A stretch of DNA of 39,863 nt from Micromonospora rosaria (GCF_001567585.1 NZ_LRQV01000056.1:1-39863), one strand, 5' to 3'. Positions 31,376-39,554 are shown, counted from the first letter of the stretch. Numbers and translations are program-made. Notes: generated by a model not told the origin, from the sequence alone.

Positions 31376-32734
31376 TCACATGCTGGCGATCAGCCGCTCC
31401 ACCCGCTCGTCGTACGCCCGGAACGGGTCCTTGCAGAGCACCGTGCGCTGCGCCTGGTCGTTGAGCTTCAGGTGCACCCAGTCGACGGTGAAGTCCCGCC
31501 GCTTCTCCTGGGCGTGCCGGATGAACTCGCCCCGCAGCCGGGCCCGGGTGGTCTGCGGCGGGGTCTCCTTCGCCTCGAAGATCTCCGGGTCGGTGGTCAC
31601 CCGGTCCACCTGACCGCGCCGCTCCAGCAGCCCGTACAGGCCCCGCCCCCGGCGCAGGTCGTGGTAGGCCAGGTCCATCTGGGCCACCCGGGGGTGCGAC
31701 AACGGCAGGTCGTGCTTGCGCTGGTACCGCTCGATCAACCGCAGCTTCGTCACCCAGTCGATCTCCCGGGCCACCGGGTCCAGGTCACCGGTCTCCACCG
31801 CGCGCAGCACCCGGCCCCACAACTCCACCACCCGCTTGGCGGTCTGGTCCCCGCCCCGGCGCTCGACGAACTCCGTCGCCTTGGCCAGGTACTCCTGCTG
31901 GATCTCCAGCGCGCTGACCTCCTTGCCGGAGGCCAGGCGCACCTTGCGCCGGCCGGTGATGTCGTGCGACACCTCCCGGATCGCCCGGATCGGGTTCTCC
32001 AGGGACAGGTCCCGCATCACCACCCCGGCCTCGATCATCCGCAGCACGATGTCCGCCGTGCCGACCTTCAGCAGCGTGGTGACCTCGTTCATGTTGGAGT
32101 CGCCGACGATCACGTGCAGCCGCCGGTACCGCTCGGCGTCGGCGTGCGGCTCGTCCCGGGTGTTGATGATCGGCCGGCTGCGGGTGGTCGCCGAGGAGAC
32201 CCCCTCCCAGATGTGCTCCGCCCGCTGCGACAGGCAGTACACCGCGCCCCGGGGGGTCTGGAGCACCTTGCCCGCGCCGCAGATGAGCTGCCGGGTGACC
32301 AGGAACGGGATCAGTACGTCGGCCAGCCGGCCGAACTCGCCGTGCCGGGACACCAGGTAGTTCTCGTGGCAGCCGTACGAGTTGCCGGCCGAGTCGGTGT
32401 TGTTCTTGAACAGGTAGATGTCCCCGGCGATGCCCTCGTCGTGCAGCCGCTTCTCCGCGTCGACGAGCAGCCCCTCCAGGATCCGCTCACCGGCCCGGTC
32501 GTGGGCCACCAGGTCCACCACCGAGTCGCACTCCGGGGTCGCGTACTCCGGATGGGACCCCACGTCCAGATACAGCCGGGCCCCGTTGCGCAGGAACACG
32601 TTGCTCGACCGGCCCCACGACACCACCCGCCGGAACAGGTATCGGGCGACCTCGTCGGGGGACAACCGCCGCTGACCCCGGTAGGTGCAGGTGACGCCGT
32701 ACTCGGTCTCGAGGCCGAAGATTCGCCGCTCCAT
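31376..32734 (-). CDS. pafA: Pup-protein ligase PafA
   Basis: A 452-residue ligase of the carboxylate-amine ligase (glutamine synthetase-like) group. RIFGLETEYGVT contains the metal-binding E9, and LYLDVGSHPEYATPE the catalytic D57, both at the positions of the mycobacterial enzyme. KNNTDSAGNSYGCHENYL and RPIINTRDEPHADAERYRRLHVI line the active site shared with Dop. PafA phosphorylates the C-terminal Glu of Pup and joins it to lysines of target proteins. It has its own promoter here (TAATGT 6 nt before the ATG) and is separated from prcA by a strong hairpin. Confidence 0.96.
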   Translation of the reverse strand: MERRIFGLETEYGVTCTYRGQRRLSPDEVARYLFRRVVSWGRSSNVFLRNGARLYLDVGSHPEYATPECDSVVDLVAHDRAGERILEGLLVDAEKRLHDEGIAGDIYLFKNNTDSAGNSYGCHENYLVSRHGEFGRLADVLIPFLVTRQLICGAGKVLQTPRGAVYCLSQRAEHIWEGVSSATTRSRPIINTRDEPHADAERYRRLHVIVGDSNMNEVTTLLKVGTADIVLRMIEAGVVMRDLSLENPIRAIREVSHDITGRRKVRLASGKEVSALEIQQEYLAKATEFVERRGGDQTAKRVVELWGRVLRAVETGDLDPVAREIDWVTKLRLIERYQRKHDLPLSHPRVAQMDLAYHDLRRGRGLYGLLERRGQVDRVTTDPEIFEAKETPPQTTRARLRGEFIRHAQEKRRDFTVDWVHLKLNDQAQRTVLCKDPFRAYDERVERLIASM

Positions 32735-32740
32735 GATGTG

Positions 32741-32746
32741 ACATTA
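32741..32746 (-). promoter_or_regulatory. -10 element TAATGT of pafA (leaderless)
   Basis: TAATGT on the minus strand is 6 nt before the pafA ATG at 32734, so pafA is probably transcribed independently of prcBA. Confidence 0.55.
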
Positions 32747-32852
32747 GCCGCCCGAGGCACCAGATGGGCACTGCTCACCACCGGGGAAACCACCGGGCGC
32801 GCCGCCGCCGGCCCGACCGGTGCCGGACGCCCTGGTCAGCGCGGGGCACAGA

Positions 32853-32902
32853 CGGCGACCGGGCCGGTGCGGCGGAGATCCGCCGCACCGGCCCGGTCGC
32901 CG
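32853..32902 (-). terminator. Perfect 24-bp hairpin ending the pup-prcBA operon
   Basis: Arms 32853-32876 and 32879-32902 are exact reverse complements with only 2 nt between, starting 8 nt past the prcA stop. It is the strongest hairpin noticed in the window. No T-tract follows. Confidence 0.75.
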
Positions 32903-32910
32903 GACAACGC

Positions 32911-33738
32911 CTACTTCTGCGGGGTCTCGCCCTGCGGGCCCTCCAGGTCGGCCGAGCCCGCCGACGTGGTCGGCTTGCCCGCCTCCCGGGTCGGGGTGGT
33001 CGGCTTCTCGTCCGCCGTCGGGGCCTCGGCCGGCGCCGCGTCCCCGGCCAACAGGGCGGTCAGCGCCGCCCCGGTGACCCGCCGGAAGGTCCGCCCGACC
33101 CGACGCCGGTCCAGCACCGCCACCTCGAGCTGCTCGGCGGCGATGGTACGGGCCGCGCCGCCCTCCCCGCCGACGCTGCCCAGCGCCTGCACCGCGACCG
33201 TCACCGCCTCGGCGAGGGACATGTCCGGCCGGTGCCGCTCCTTCAGCACCCCGGTGATCGCCTCCGCCTGCCCACCCATCGCCATCCGGCCCGGCTCGTC
33301 GTTGACCGAGCCGTCGTAGGTCAGCCGGTACAGCTCGTCGTCCTCGGCGCTCGCCCCGACCTGCGCCACGCAGATCTCCACCTCGAACGGCTTGGACTGC
33401 TCGGTGAAGATCGTCCCCAGGATCTGGGCGAAGGCGTTGGCCAGGGCCCGGCCGGTCACGTCCCGCCGGTCGTACGCCAGGCCGTTGAGGTCGGCCGTGC
33501 GCACCCCGAACCGCCGCAGGTTCTCGAACTCGTTGTACCGGCCGACCGCGGCGAAGCCGATCCGGTCGTAGATCTCACTGACCTTGTGCAGGGCGCTGGA
33601 CAGGTTCTCCGCGACGAAGAGCACCCCGTCGGCGTAGCTCAGGACCACCGCGCTCCGACCCCGGGCGATGCCCTTGCGGGCCAGCTCGGAGCGGTCGCGC
33701 ATGATCTGCTCGGGCGAGGCGTAGAACTGCATGGCCAC
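32911..33738 (-). CDS. prcA: 20S proteasome alpha subunit
   Basis: A 275-residue alpha-type subunit. It starts MAMQFYASPEQIMRDRSELARKGIARG, the gate-forming N-terminus of bacterial alpha rings, and contains YDRRDVTGRALANAFAQILGTIFTEQSKPFEVE, split by short loops, and the LYRLTYDGSVNDEP strand. The last 45 residues are Pro/Thr/Glu-rich and probably disordered, longer than the mycobacterial tail. PrcA docks Mpa/ARC. GTG 33738 follows AAGGAGAA with 8-nt spacing; ATG at 33732 is an alternative. It lies 61 nt after prcB and before the long hairpin. Confidence 0.95.
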   Translation of the reverse strand: MAMQFYASPEQIMRDRSELARKGIARGRSAVVLSYADGVLFVAENLSSALHKVSEIYDRIGFAAVGRYNEFENLRRFGVRTADLNGLAYDRRDVTGRALANAFAQILGTIFTEQSKPFEVEICVAQVGASAEDDELYRLTYDGSVNDEPGRMAMGGQAEAITGVLKERHRPDMSLAEAVTVAVQALGSVGGEGGAARTIAAEQLEVAVLDRRRVGRTFRRVTGAALTALLAGDAAPAEAPTADEKPTTPTREAGKPTTSAGSADLEGPQGETPQK

Positions 33739-33799
33739 GGCGGCGGTTCTCCTTAGGGCACGTGGGTGGCGACTGCTTCAAGGTGGACGACGGCCGGCG

Positions 33800-34642
33800 T
33801 CAGCCGCCCGGGTTCTCCCGACGGGCGGAGACCACGGTCTCGGCGAGCGCCGAGACCTCCTCCTCACCGAGCCGGTGGGTGCCCTCCGCCGTCGCGGTCA
33901 TCACCACCGGGTAGATCCGGCGGATCAGGTCCGGGCCGCCGGTGGCGGTGTCGTCGTCGGCCGCGTCGTAGAGCGCGTCCACCGCCAGCCGGACCGCCTC
34001 GTCGACCGACACCCCCGGCCGGTACCGCTTCTTCAGCGCCGACTTGGCGAACAGCGACCCGGAGCCGACGGCGTCGTAGCCGTACTCCTCGTAGGGGCCG
34101 CCGGTGACGTCGAAGCTGAAGATCCGCCCGGCCCGCGCCGGGTCGGCGGCCGCGAGGTCGAAGCCGGCGAAGAGCGGCACCACCGCCAGGCCCTGCATCG
34201 CCGCGCCCAGGTTGCCCCGGATCATCGCGGCGAGCCGGTTGGCCTTGCCGTCCAGCGAGAGCATCGCGCCCTCGATCTTCTCGTAGTGCTCCAGTTCCAC
34301 CTGGAACAGTCGCATCATCTCCAGGCCGATCGCCGCCGAGCCGGCGATGCCGACCAGCGAGTACGCGTCGGCCGGATGCACCTTCTCCATGGTGCGCTGG
34401 GCGATCATGTTGCCCATGGTGGCCCGCCGGTCGCCGGCCATCACCACGCCACCGTCGGCCACGATCGCCACGATGGTGGTCGCGTGCGGCGACAGCTCGC
34501 CGGCCGCGCCCGGCGGCAGCGGCCGACGGCCGGGCAGCATCTCGGGAGCCACCCTGCTCAGGAACGTGGTGAAGGAGGACGTCGTCCCCGCGCTGGTGAA
34601 CGCATCTGGTAGACGCCCGGATGGATCAAAAGCCGCTGCCAC
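33800..34642 (-). CDS. prcB: 20S proteasome beta subunit (catalytic)
   Basis: A 280-residue precursor. The mature enzyme should begin at T55 in PHATTIVAIV; D17, R19 and K33 of the mature numbering (GDRRAT and MEKV) are present, so the Thr protease is intact. The residue before the catalytic Thr is Ala, where HGTT is the usual sequence. The propeptide (SSFTTFLSRVAPEMLPG) aligns with that of Mycobacterium, supporting the GTG start at 34642, which has AGAGGA upstream. The first 85 nt overlap the 3' end of the endonuclease gene in another frame. Self-cleavage of the propeptide activates the particle. Confidence 0.95.
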   Translation of the reverse strand: MAAAFDPSGRLPDAFTSAGTTSSFTTFLSRVAPEMLPGRRPLPPGAAGELSPHATTIVAIVADGGVVMAGDRRATMGNMIAQRTMEKVHPADAYSLVGIAGSAAIGLEMMRLFQVELEHYEKIEGAMLSLDGKANRLAAMIRGNLGAAMQGLAVVPLFAGFDLAAADPARAGRIFSFDVTGGPYEEYGYDAVGSGSLFAKSALKKRYRPGVSVDEAVRLAVDALYDAADDDTATGGPDLIRRIYPVVMTATAEGTHRLGEEEVSALAETVVSARRENPGG

Positions 34643-35241
34643 GTGGTTCCTCTCAGGTACGTGATCGCCCTGGCCAGCCTCGCGGGACTGTCACGGAACT
34701 GGCCAAGACCACCGTTGCAGTTGAAGCAGAGTATCCCGCGCACCCACCCGGTGCGATGATCGTGGTCCACATGTTCCGGATCGGGGTCACCACAGACCGC
34801 GCAGACCCCGCCCTGCTCCCTCCGGAGCGCGTCGACGTCCTGCTGTCCGATCCCGTACCGCCGACGCAGGTGGTACTCGCGCGTACCACCGTAGAGCCGC
34901 TGGGCGGTCTCCTTGCCCCGGGCGTTGTGGCACGGCTTGCAGTAGCTGTGTCGACCGCTCGGCTTCGTGGTGCGCGGAAAATCGTCGAGTGGCTTGACCT
35001 GGTCGCAGTCCGGGCACCATTTCTGGCCGGCTGGCACCGGCACCGAGGGCCGCTTCTGGGTGGCGGCGGTTCCCCGCTGACGGCGGCTCGCCGCCGAGCG
35101 GATCGACGCGCACGCCTTGCAGTAGAAGGCGCGCCCGTCCGGCCGCCGCCGGTTGCGGTGGAACTCCGTGGCCGGCAGGACCCGCTCGCACTGCGGACAT
35201 CGCTTGCCCGACTCGGAGGGCAAATCGGGCATTAGCCTCAT
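34558..35241 (-). CDS. Recombination endonuclease VII-like HNH nuclease
   Basis: A 227-residue protein with three Cys4 zinc sites. Two zinc knuckles (C15/C18/C41/C44 and C76/C79/C101/C104) precede the nuclease domain CAVCGDPDPEHVDHDH...GILCFNCN, with C147/C150/C172/C175 and the catalytic DHDH at 159-162. This is the phage T4 endonuclease VII/HNH pattern, a Holliday-junction or branched-DNA nuclease. The ATG overlaps the pup stop (ATGA), and the 3' end runs 85 nt into prcB, so it is part of the proteasome operon. An inserted mobile nuclease or a real partner in repair are both possible. I recall similar annotations near pup in some actinomycetes. Confidence 0.87.
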   Translation of the reverse strand: MRLMPDLPSESGKRCPQCERVLPATEFHRNRRRPDGRAFYCKACASIRSAASRRQRGTAATQKRPSVPVPAGQKWCPDCDQVKPLDDFPRTTKPSGRHSYCKPCHNARGKETAQRLYGGTREYHLRRRYGIGQQDVDALRREQGGVCAVCGDPDPEHVDHDHRTGWVRGILCFNCNGGLGQFRDSPARLARAITYLRGTTWQRLLIHPGVYQMRSPARGRRPPSPRS

Positions 35242-35453
35242 TGGCCGCCTTTCTGGACATACCCCCTCACGAACTCCTCGGCGTTCTCCTCCAGGACGGA
35301 GTCGATCTCGTCCAGCAGATCGTCGACGTCCTCGGTGATCTCGGCGTGCCGCTCGGCGACCTCCGGGTTCGCCTCGGTGGTGACGTCCTCGATCTCCTCG
35401 CCCTGCCGGGACTTGCCCGACTGCGACTGCCCGCCGCTGTCACGAGTGGCCAT
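35238..35453 (-). CDS. pup: Prokaryotic ubiquitin-like protein Pup
   Basis: A 71-residue, acidic, intrinsically disordered modifier. The C-terminal half (EDVDDLLDEIDSVLEENAEEFVRGYVQKGGQ in parts) matches Pup, including the helix that binds the Mpa/ARC coiled coil. It ends in GGQ, so Dop must deamidate the last Gln to Glu before PafA can use it. The N-terminus is Ser/Gln/Gly-rich and a few residues longer than mycobacterial Pup (64). ATG after GGAGGAGG. It is the first gene of the operon pup-endoVII-prcB-prcA; the 97 nt to the dop terminator hold its promoter, TAAGTT being a weak -10 candidate near 35530. Confidence 0.96.
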   Translation of the reverse strand: MATRDSGGQSQSGKSRQGEEIEDVTTEANPEVAERHAEITEDVDDLLDEIDSVLEENAEEFVRGYVQKGGQ

Positions 35454-35550
35454 CTGCTGCCTCCTCCACGCTTGCTGGCGCCTGCGCGACCGTGGTTGCT
35501 GCCGCCGCCACGATCGCCTGCGATGAACTTACCTCGCGCGGGCGACGAAA

Positions 35551-35588
35551 AGCCCGTCGCGCGCCGGCCCATCGGCGCGCGACGGGCT
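35551..35588 (-). terminator. Intrinsic terminator after dop
   Basis: A perfect 16-bp stem (arms 35551-35566 and 35573-35588, 6-nt loop) is followed on the minus strand by TTTTCG. It separates dop from the pup operon. Confidence 0.85.
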
Positions 35589-35602
35589 CGCCGGGCCCGG
35601 CG

Positions 35603-37120
35603 TCAGCCGCCGGTCAGGGTCTCCAGCAGGTCCTTCGCGCTCTCGCACCGGTCGAACAACGCACCGACGTGCGCGCGGGTGCCCCGCTCCGGCTCCATCA
35701 TTGGCACCCGGACCAGCGACTCCCGGCCCACGTCGAAGATGACCGAGTCCCAACTCGCCGCGACCACCTCCGAGGCGTACTGGGCCAGGCAGCGGCCTCG
35801 GAAGTAGGCCCGGGTGTCCTCCGGCGGCTCGGTCATCGCGGTCCGGGTCTGCTCCTCGGTCAGCAGCGTCCGCATCGACCCGCGCTGGACGAGGCGGTGG
35901 TAGAGCCCCTTCTCCGGGCGGACGTCGGAGTACTGCAGGTCGACCAGTTGGAGCTTGTGCGAGCCCCAGCCGAGCTTCTCCCGCTCCCGGTAGCCCTCCA
36001 GCAGCCGCAGCTTCGCCACCCAGTCCAGGGTGTCGGCGCAGGAGAACACGTCGCGGCCGAGCCGGTCCAGCGCGTCCTCCCAGCGGTCCAGCACGTCCAC
36101 GGTCTGCGCGTCGGCGTCGGCGCCGTACCGCTCGTCCACGAAGGAGCGGACCCGCTCGTAGTACGCCCACTGGACGTCCAGGGCGGTCAGCCGGCGGCCG
36201 TCGCGCAGCCGCATCAGGTGGGTCAGCGACGGGTCGTGGCTGACCGCCCGCAGCTCGCTGACCGGGTCGGCGATGCCCAGGTCCGGGCCGAGCGCCTTCT
36301 CCTCGATCATGGTGAGGATCAGCGCGGTGGTGCCGAGCTTCAGGTAGGTGGAGATCTCCGACAGGTTCGCGTCGCCGATGATCACGTGCAGCCGGCGGTA
36401 CTTGTCGGCGTCGGCGTGCGGCTCGTCGCGGGTGTTGATGATGGGCCGCTTGAGGGTGGTCTCCAGCCCCACCTCGACCTCGAAGAAGTCGGCCCGCTGG
36501 GAGATCTGGAACCCGCTCTGACCGCCGTCCTGGCCGATGCCGACCCGGCCGGCGCCGCAGACGATCTGCCGGGTCACGAAGAACGGCGTCAGGTACGCCA
36601 CGATGTCGGCGAACGGCGTCTGCCGGCGCATCAGGTAGTTCTCGTGCGCGCCGTAGCTGGCGCCCTTGTTGTCGGTGTTGTTCTTGTACAGGTGGATGGG
36701 CTGGGTGCCCGGGATGGTGGCGGCCCGGCGGGCGGCCTCGGCCATCACCCGCTCACCGGCCTTGTCCCACCGCACCAGGTCGAGGGGGTTGGTTACCTCG
36801 GGGGTGGAGTACTCGGGGTGGGCGTGGTCGACGTAGAGCCGCGCGCCGTTGGTGAGGATGACGTTGGCCAGCCCCAGGTCCTCGTCGGCGAGCGCCTCCG
36901 CCGGGTCGTACGCGGCCCCGGAGTAGGTGAAGCCGCGGGCGTCGCGCAGCGGCGACTCCTCTTCGTAGTCCCAGCGGGCCCGGCCGCCACGGTTGAGTTC
37001 CGGGCGCGCCCCGTAGGCGTTGACCACCTGGGAGGAGGTGACCATCGGGTTGGCCCCGGCCTGGCCGGGCACGGAGATGCCGTACTCGACCTCGGTGCCC
37101 ATGATCCGTCTCACGCTCAT
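35603..37120 (-). CDS. dop: Deamidase/depupylase of Pup (Dop)
   Basis: A 505-residue paralogue of PafA. It has MGTEVEYGIS with E10, the active-site D98 in LYVDHAHPEYSTPE, KNNTDNKGASYGAHENYL and RPIINTRDEPHADADKYRRL. The longer N-terminal insertion between residues about 37 and 85 (RARWDYEEESPLRDARGF) contains the Dop loop typical of this enzyme and absent from PafA. Dop converts the C-terminal Gln of Pup to Glu and also removes Pup from substrates. ATG at 37120; M7 is a possible later start. Transcription ends at the hairpin at 35551-35588. Confidence 0.96.
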   Translation of the reverse strand: MSVRRIMGTEVEYGISVPGQAGANPMVTSSQVVNAYGARPELNRGGRARWDYEEESPLRDARGFTYSGAAYDPAEALADEDLGLANVILTNGARLYVDHAHPEYSTPEVTNPLDLVRWDKAGERVMAEAARRAATIPGTQPIHLYKNNTDNKGASYGAHENYLMRRQTPFADIVAYLTPFFVTRQIVCGAGRVGIGQDGGQSGFQISQRADFFEVEVGLETTLKRPIINTRDEPHADADKYRRLHVIIGDANLSEISTYLKLGTTALILTMIEEKALGPDLGIADPVSELRAVSHDPSLTHLMRLRDGRRLTALDVQWAYYERVRSFVDERYGADADAQTVDVLDRWEDALDRLGRDVFSCADTLDWVAKLRLLEGYREREKLGWGSHKLQLVDLQYSDVRPEKGLYHRLVQRGSMRTLLTEEQTRTAMTEPPEDTRAYFRGRCLAQYASEVVAASWDSVIFDVGRESLVRVPMMEPERGTRAHVGALFDRCESAKDLLETLTGG

Positions 37121-37261
37121 CGAATTACCCGCTCCGCTCGCCGACCCGGTCCCCCGTCACGTCGAGCGTAGTCCGCGCGGGACACGATGGTGGTGTCGCG
37201 CCGCCACGGCGGGTTGCGGCGGCCACCGTGGCGTCCGGCCGGGACCGCGGTGGCGCGGACG

Positions 37262-37297
37262 CGCAGAGCCCGCGACGCGGGTGCGTCGCGGGCTCTG
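37262..37297 (-). terminator. Terminator hairpin after mpa/arc
   Basis: A perfect 16-bp stem (arms 37262-37277 and 37282-37297, 4-nt GGGT loop) lies 10 nt past the mpa stop. It separates mpa from dop. Confidence 0.75.
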
Positions 37298-37307
37298 CCG
37301 GTGGCCG

Positions 37308-39089
37308 TTACAGGTACTGGCCGGTGTTGCTGGCGGTCTCGATGGACCGGCCGGCCTCGGCGCCCTTGCCACCGGAGACGAGCGTGCGGATGTAGACGAT
37401 CCGTTCGCCCTTCTTGCCGGAGATCCGGGCCCAGTCGTCGGGGTTGGTGGTGTTGGGCAGGTCCTCGTTCTCCCGGAACTCGTCGACGCAGGCGTCGAGC
37501 AGGTGCTGCAGGCGCAGCCCCTTACGCCCGGAGGTGAGGAACTCCTTGATGGCCATCTTCTTGCCCCGGTCGACGATGTTCTGGATCATCGCGCCGGAGT
37601 TGAAGTCCTTGAAGTACAGGACCTCCTTGTCACCGTTGGCGTAGGTGACCTCGAGGAAGCGGTTCTCCTCGGTCTCCGAGTACATCCGCAGCACCACCGC
37701 GTCGATCATGGCGGCGACGGTGGCCTGCGCGTCGCCGCCGTGCTCGGCCAGGTCGTCGGCGTGCAGCGGCAGGCCGGAGAGGATGTACTTGGAGAAGATG
37801 TCCTTGGCCGCCTCGGCGTCCGGACGCTCGATCTTGATCTTCACGTCCAGCCGGCCCGGCCGCAGGATGGCCGGGTCGATCATGTCCTCCCGGTTGGAGG
37901 CGCCGATGACGATGACGTTCTCCAGCCCCTCCACGCCGTCGATCTCGCTGAGCAGCTGGGGGACGATGGTGTTCTCCACGTCCGAGGAGACACCGGAGCC
38001 CCGGGTCCGGAAGATCGAGTCCATCTCGTCGAAGAACACGATCACCGGGGTGCCCTCGCCGGCCTTCTCGCGGGCCCGCTGGAAGATCAGCCGGATGTGC
38101 CGCTCGGTCTCGCCGACGTACTTGTTGAGCAGCTCGGGACCCTTGATGTTGAGGAAGAAGCTGGTGTGCTTCTCCTTGCCCATCCGTTCGGCGATCTTCT
38201 TGGCCAGGGAGTTGGCCACCGCCTTGGCGATCAGGGTCTTGCCGCAGCCGGGCGGACCGTAGAGCAGGATGCCCTTCGGCGGCCGGAGTTGGTGCTCACG
38301 GAACAGGTCGGCGTGCAGGAAGGGCAGCTCCACCGCGTCGCGGATCTGCTCGATCTGCGCCTGGAGGCCACCGATGTCCTCGTAGTGGACGTCGGGCACC
38401 TCCTCCAGGACGAGTTCCTCGACCTCGCTCTTCGGGATCCGCTCGTACGCGTACGCCGAGCGGGGCTCGATCATGAGCGAGTCGCCGGCCCGGATCGCGC
38501 TGCCGATCAGGGTCTCGGCGAGGTGGACGATCCGCTCCTCGTCGGAGTGGGAGACCACCAGCGCCCGGTCCGCCTGGCCGCCGGAGGGACTCTCCAGCAG
38601 TTCCTTGAGCATGACCACCTCGCCGACCCGTTCGTAGCCGAACGCGTCGACGACGTTGAGCGCGTCGTTGAGCAGGACCTCCTGGCCGCGTTGCAGCTCG
38701 GTGCCGTCCAGCGAGGGCGAGACGGCGACCCGGAGCTTGCGCCCACCGGTGAAGATGTCCACCGTGCCGTCGTCGTGCCGTGCCAGGAAGACGCCGTAGC
38801 CGCTCGGCGGCTGCGCCAGGCGGTCGATCTCCTCCTTGAGCGTCACGATCTGCGCGCGAGCCTCCTTGAGGGTGCTCACGAGCCGCTCGTTGTTCTCGGT
38901 CAGCCGCGCCAACTGCGCCTGGGTAGCCGCCAGCCGCTCTTCGAGCTGCCGGACGTGTCGGGGGCTTTCGGTCAACTTGCGCCGCACCAGAGCGAGTTCC
39001 TCTTGGAGAAACGCGACCTGCGTGGAGAGATCGTGGGCCTCCTTCTCCCACCGTGCGGCGCGCGAGTCCGCGTCGTCACTGCGTGCCAC
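37308..39089 (-). CDS. mpa: Proteasome-associated AAA+ ATPase (Mpa/ARC)
   Basis: A 593-residue AAA+ unfoldase. An N-terminal coiled coil (about 10-90) that binds Pup is followed by two OB-type domains, then Walker A GPPGCGKT at 278-285 and Walker B VFFDEMD at 351-357. The C-terminus ends GQYL, the penultimate-Tyr motif that docks into the PrcA pockets and opens the gate. Pup recruits substrates to the coiled coil and the ring threads them into the proteasome. GTG start after GGGAGGTGGG. A candidate -10 (TAGTGT, minus strand) is at 39127-39132. Called ARC in most actinomycetes and Mpa in mycobacteria. Confidence 0.95.
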   Translation of the reverse strand: MARSDDADSRAARWEKEAHDLSTQVAFLQEELALVRRKLTESPRHVRQLEERLAATQAQLARLTENNERLVSTLKEARAQIVTLKEEIDRLAQPPSGYGVFLARHDDGTVDIFTGGRKLRVAVSPSLDGTELQRGQEVLLNDALNVVDAFGYERVGEVVMLKELLESPSGGQADRALVVSHSDEERIVHLAETLIGSAIRAGDSLMIEPRSAYAYERIPKSEVEELVLEEVPDVHYEDIGGLQAQIEQIRDAVELPFLHADLFREHQLRPPKGILLYGPPGCGKTLIAKAVANSLAKKIAERMGKEKHTSFFLNIKGPELLNKYVGETERHIRLIFQRAREKAGEGTPVIVFFDEMDSIFRTRGSGVSSDVENTIVPQLLSEIDGVEGLENVIVIGASNREDMIDPAILRPGRLDVKIKIERPDAEAAKDIFSKYILSGLPLHADDLAEHGGDAQATVAAMIDAVVLRMYSETEENRFLEVTYANGDKEVLYFKDFNSGAMIQNIVDRGKKMAIKEFLTSGRKGLRLQHLLDACVDEFRENEDLPNTTNPDDWARISGKKGERIVYIRTLVSGGKGAEAGRSIETASNTGQYL

Positions 39090-39126
39090 GTCCCACCTCC
39101 CCGGGGGGCTTGAACGTTCTTGCCTA

Positions 39127-39132
39127 ACACTA
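39127..39132 (-). promoter_or_regulatory. -10 element TAGTGT of mpa/arc
   Basis: TAGTGT on the minus strand is 38 nt upstream of the start; with the good ribosome-binding site it gives a normal 5' leader. The rest of 39133-39508 holds nothing I recognise; open frames there look like shadows. Confidence 0.35.
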
Positions 39133-39508
39133 GCCGCTGTGAGGCCGATTCGGTCCCACGCAACGCCCTCGTCACTGAACCTTGATCGCCACGACCCGAC
39201 CGTGGGCCCCGCCGGACGCCCCGTGCCACCCCCGCCGCCGACGTCCCGACGACCGGGCCGCGTCCCCCGCTCCGCCCCGCCGTGCCGGCCCTGAGCTGCG
39301 ACGACACGGACCTCCGGGGCTCACCGGCCGACCCCGCACGCCCGGCCGACGGGCCGGCGGAGGGCGGGGCCGACCCGGCCCGACATCTCGGTGCCCGTCG
39401 ATGGTGCGCCGGCCGGCGACACGGCTTTGCCCGCCGGCGGGCCGGGGTGGCGCTCGCGGTGTCGGTGGTGGCGTCCGGGGCCGGCGGGGCGCGGGCGCAC
39501 GACCGGGG

Positions 39509-39514
39509 TACCGT
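39509..39514 (+). promoter_or_regulatory. -10 element TACCGT before the mini-ORF
   Basis: TACCGT is followed by 7 nt and the GTG at 39522, the leaderless spacing seen elsewhere in the window. Confidence 0.45.
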
Positions 39515-39521
39515 CGGAGCC

Positions 39522-39554
39522 GTGGGACGCGAGAACATGGGGGTACGCCGGTGA
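39522..39554 (+). CDS. 10-codon leaderless mini-ORF before the ferredoxin
   Basis: GTG 39522 opens a frame of ten codons, VGRENMGVRR, that stops at TGA 39552-39554. The stop overlaps the GTG start of the ferredoxin (GTGA). The -10 TACCGT stands 7 nt upstream, so this GTG would be at the 5' end of the mRNA. It could serve to couple translation to the ferredoxin. No peptide function is claimed. It is also possible that the transcript starts elsewhere. Confidence 0.4.
   Translation: MGRENMGVRR

Noticed and set aside
30539..33319. A 926-codon open frame spanning the DUF3866 gene, pafA and prcA
   Set aside because: It crosses several well-supported genes and a 24-bp hairpin and shows no domain.
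34558..35241. The HNH nuclease as a homing endonuclease of an intron or intein
   Set aside because: No intron or intein interrupts pup or prcB, both are intact, and the domain is of the endonuclease VII type.
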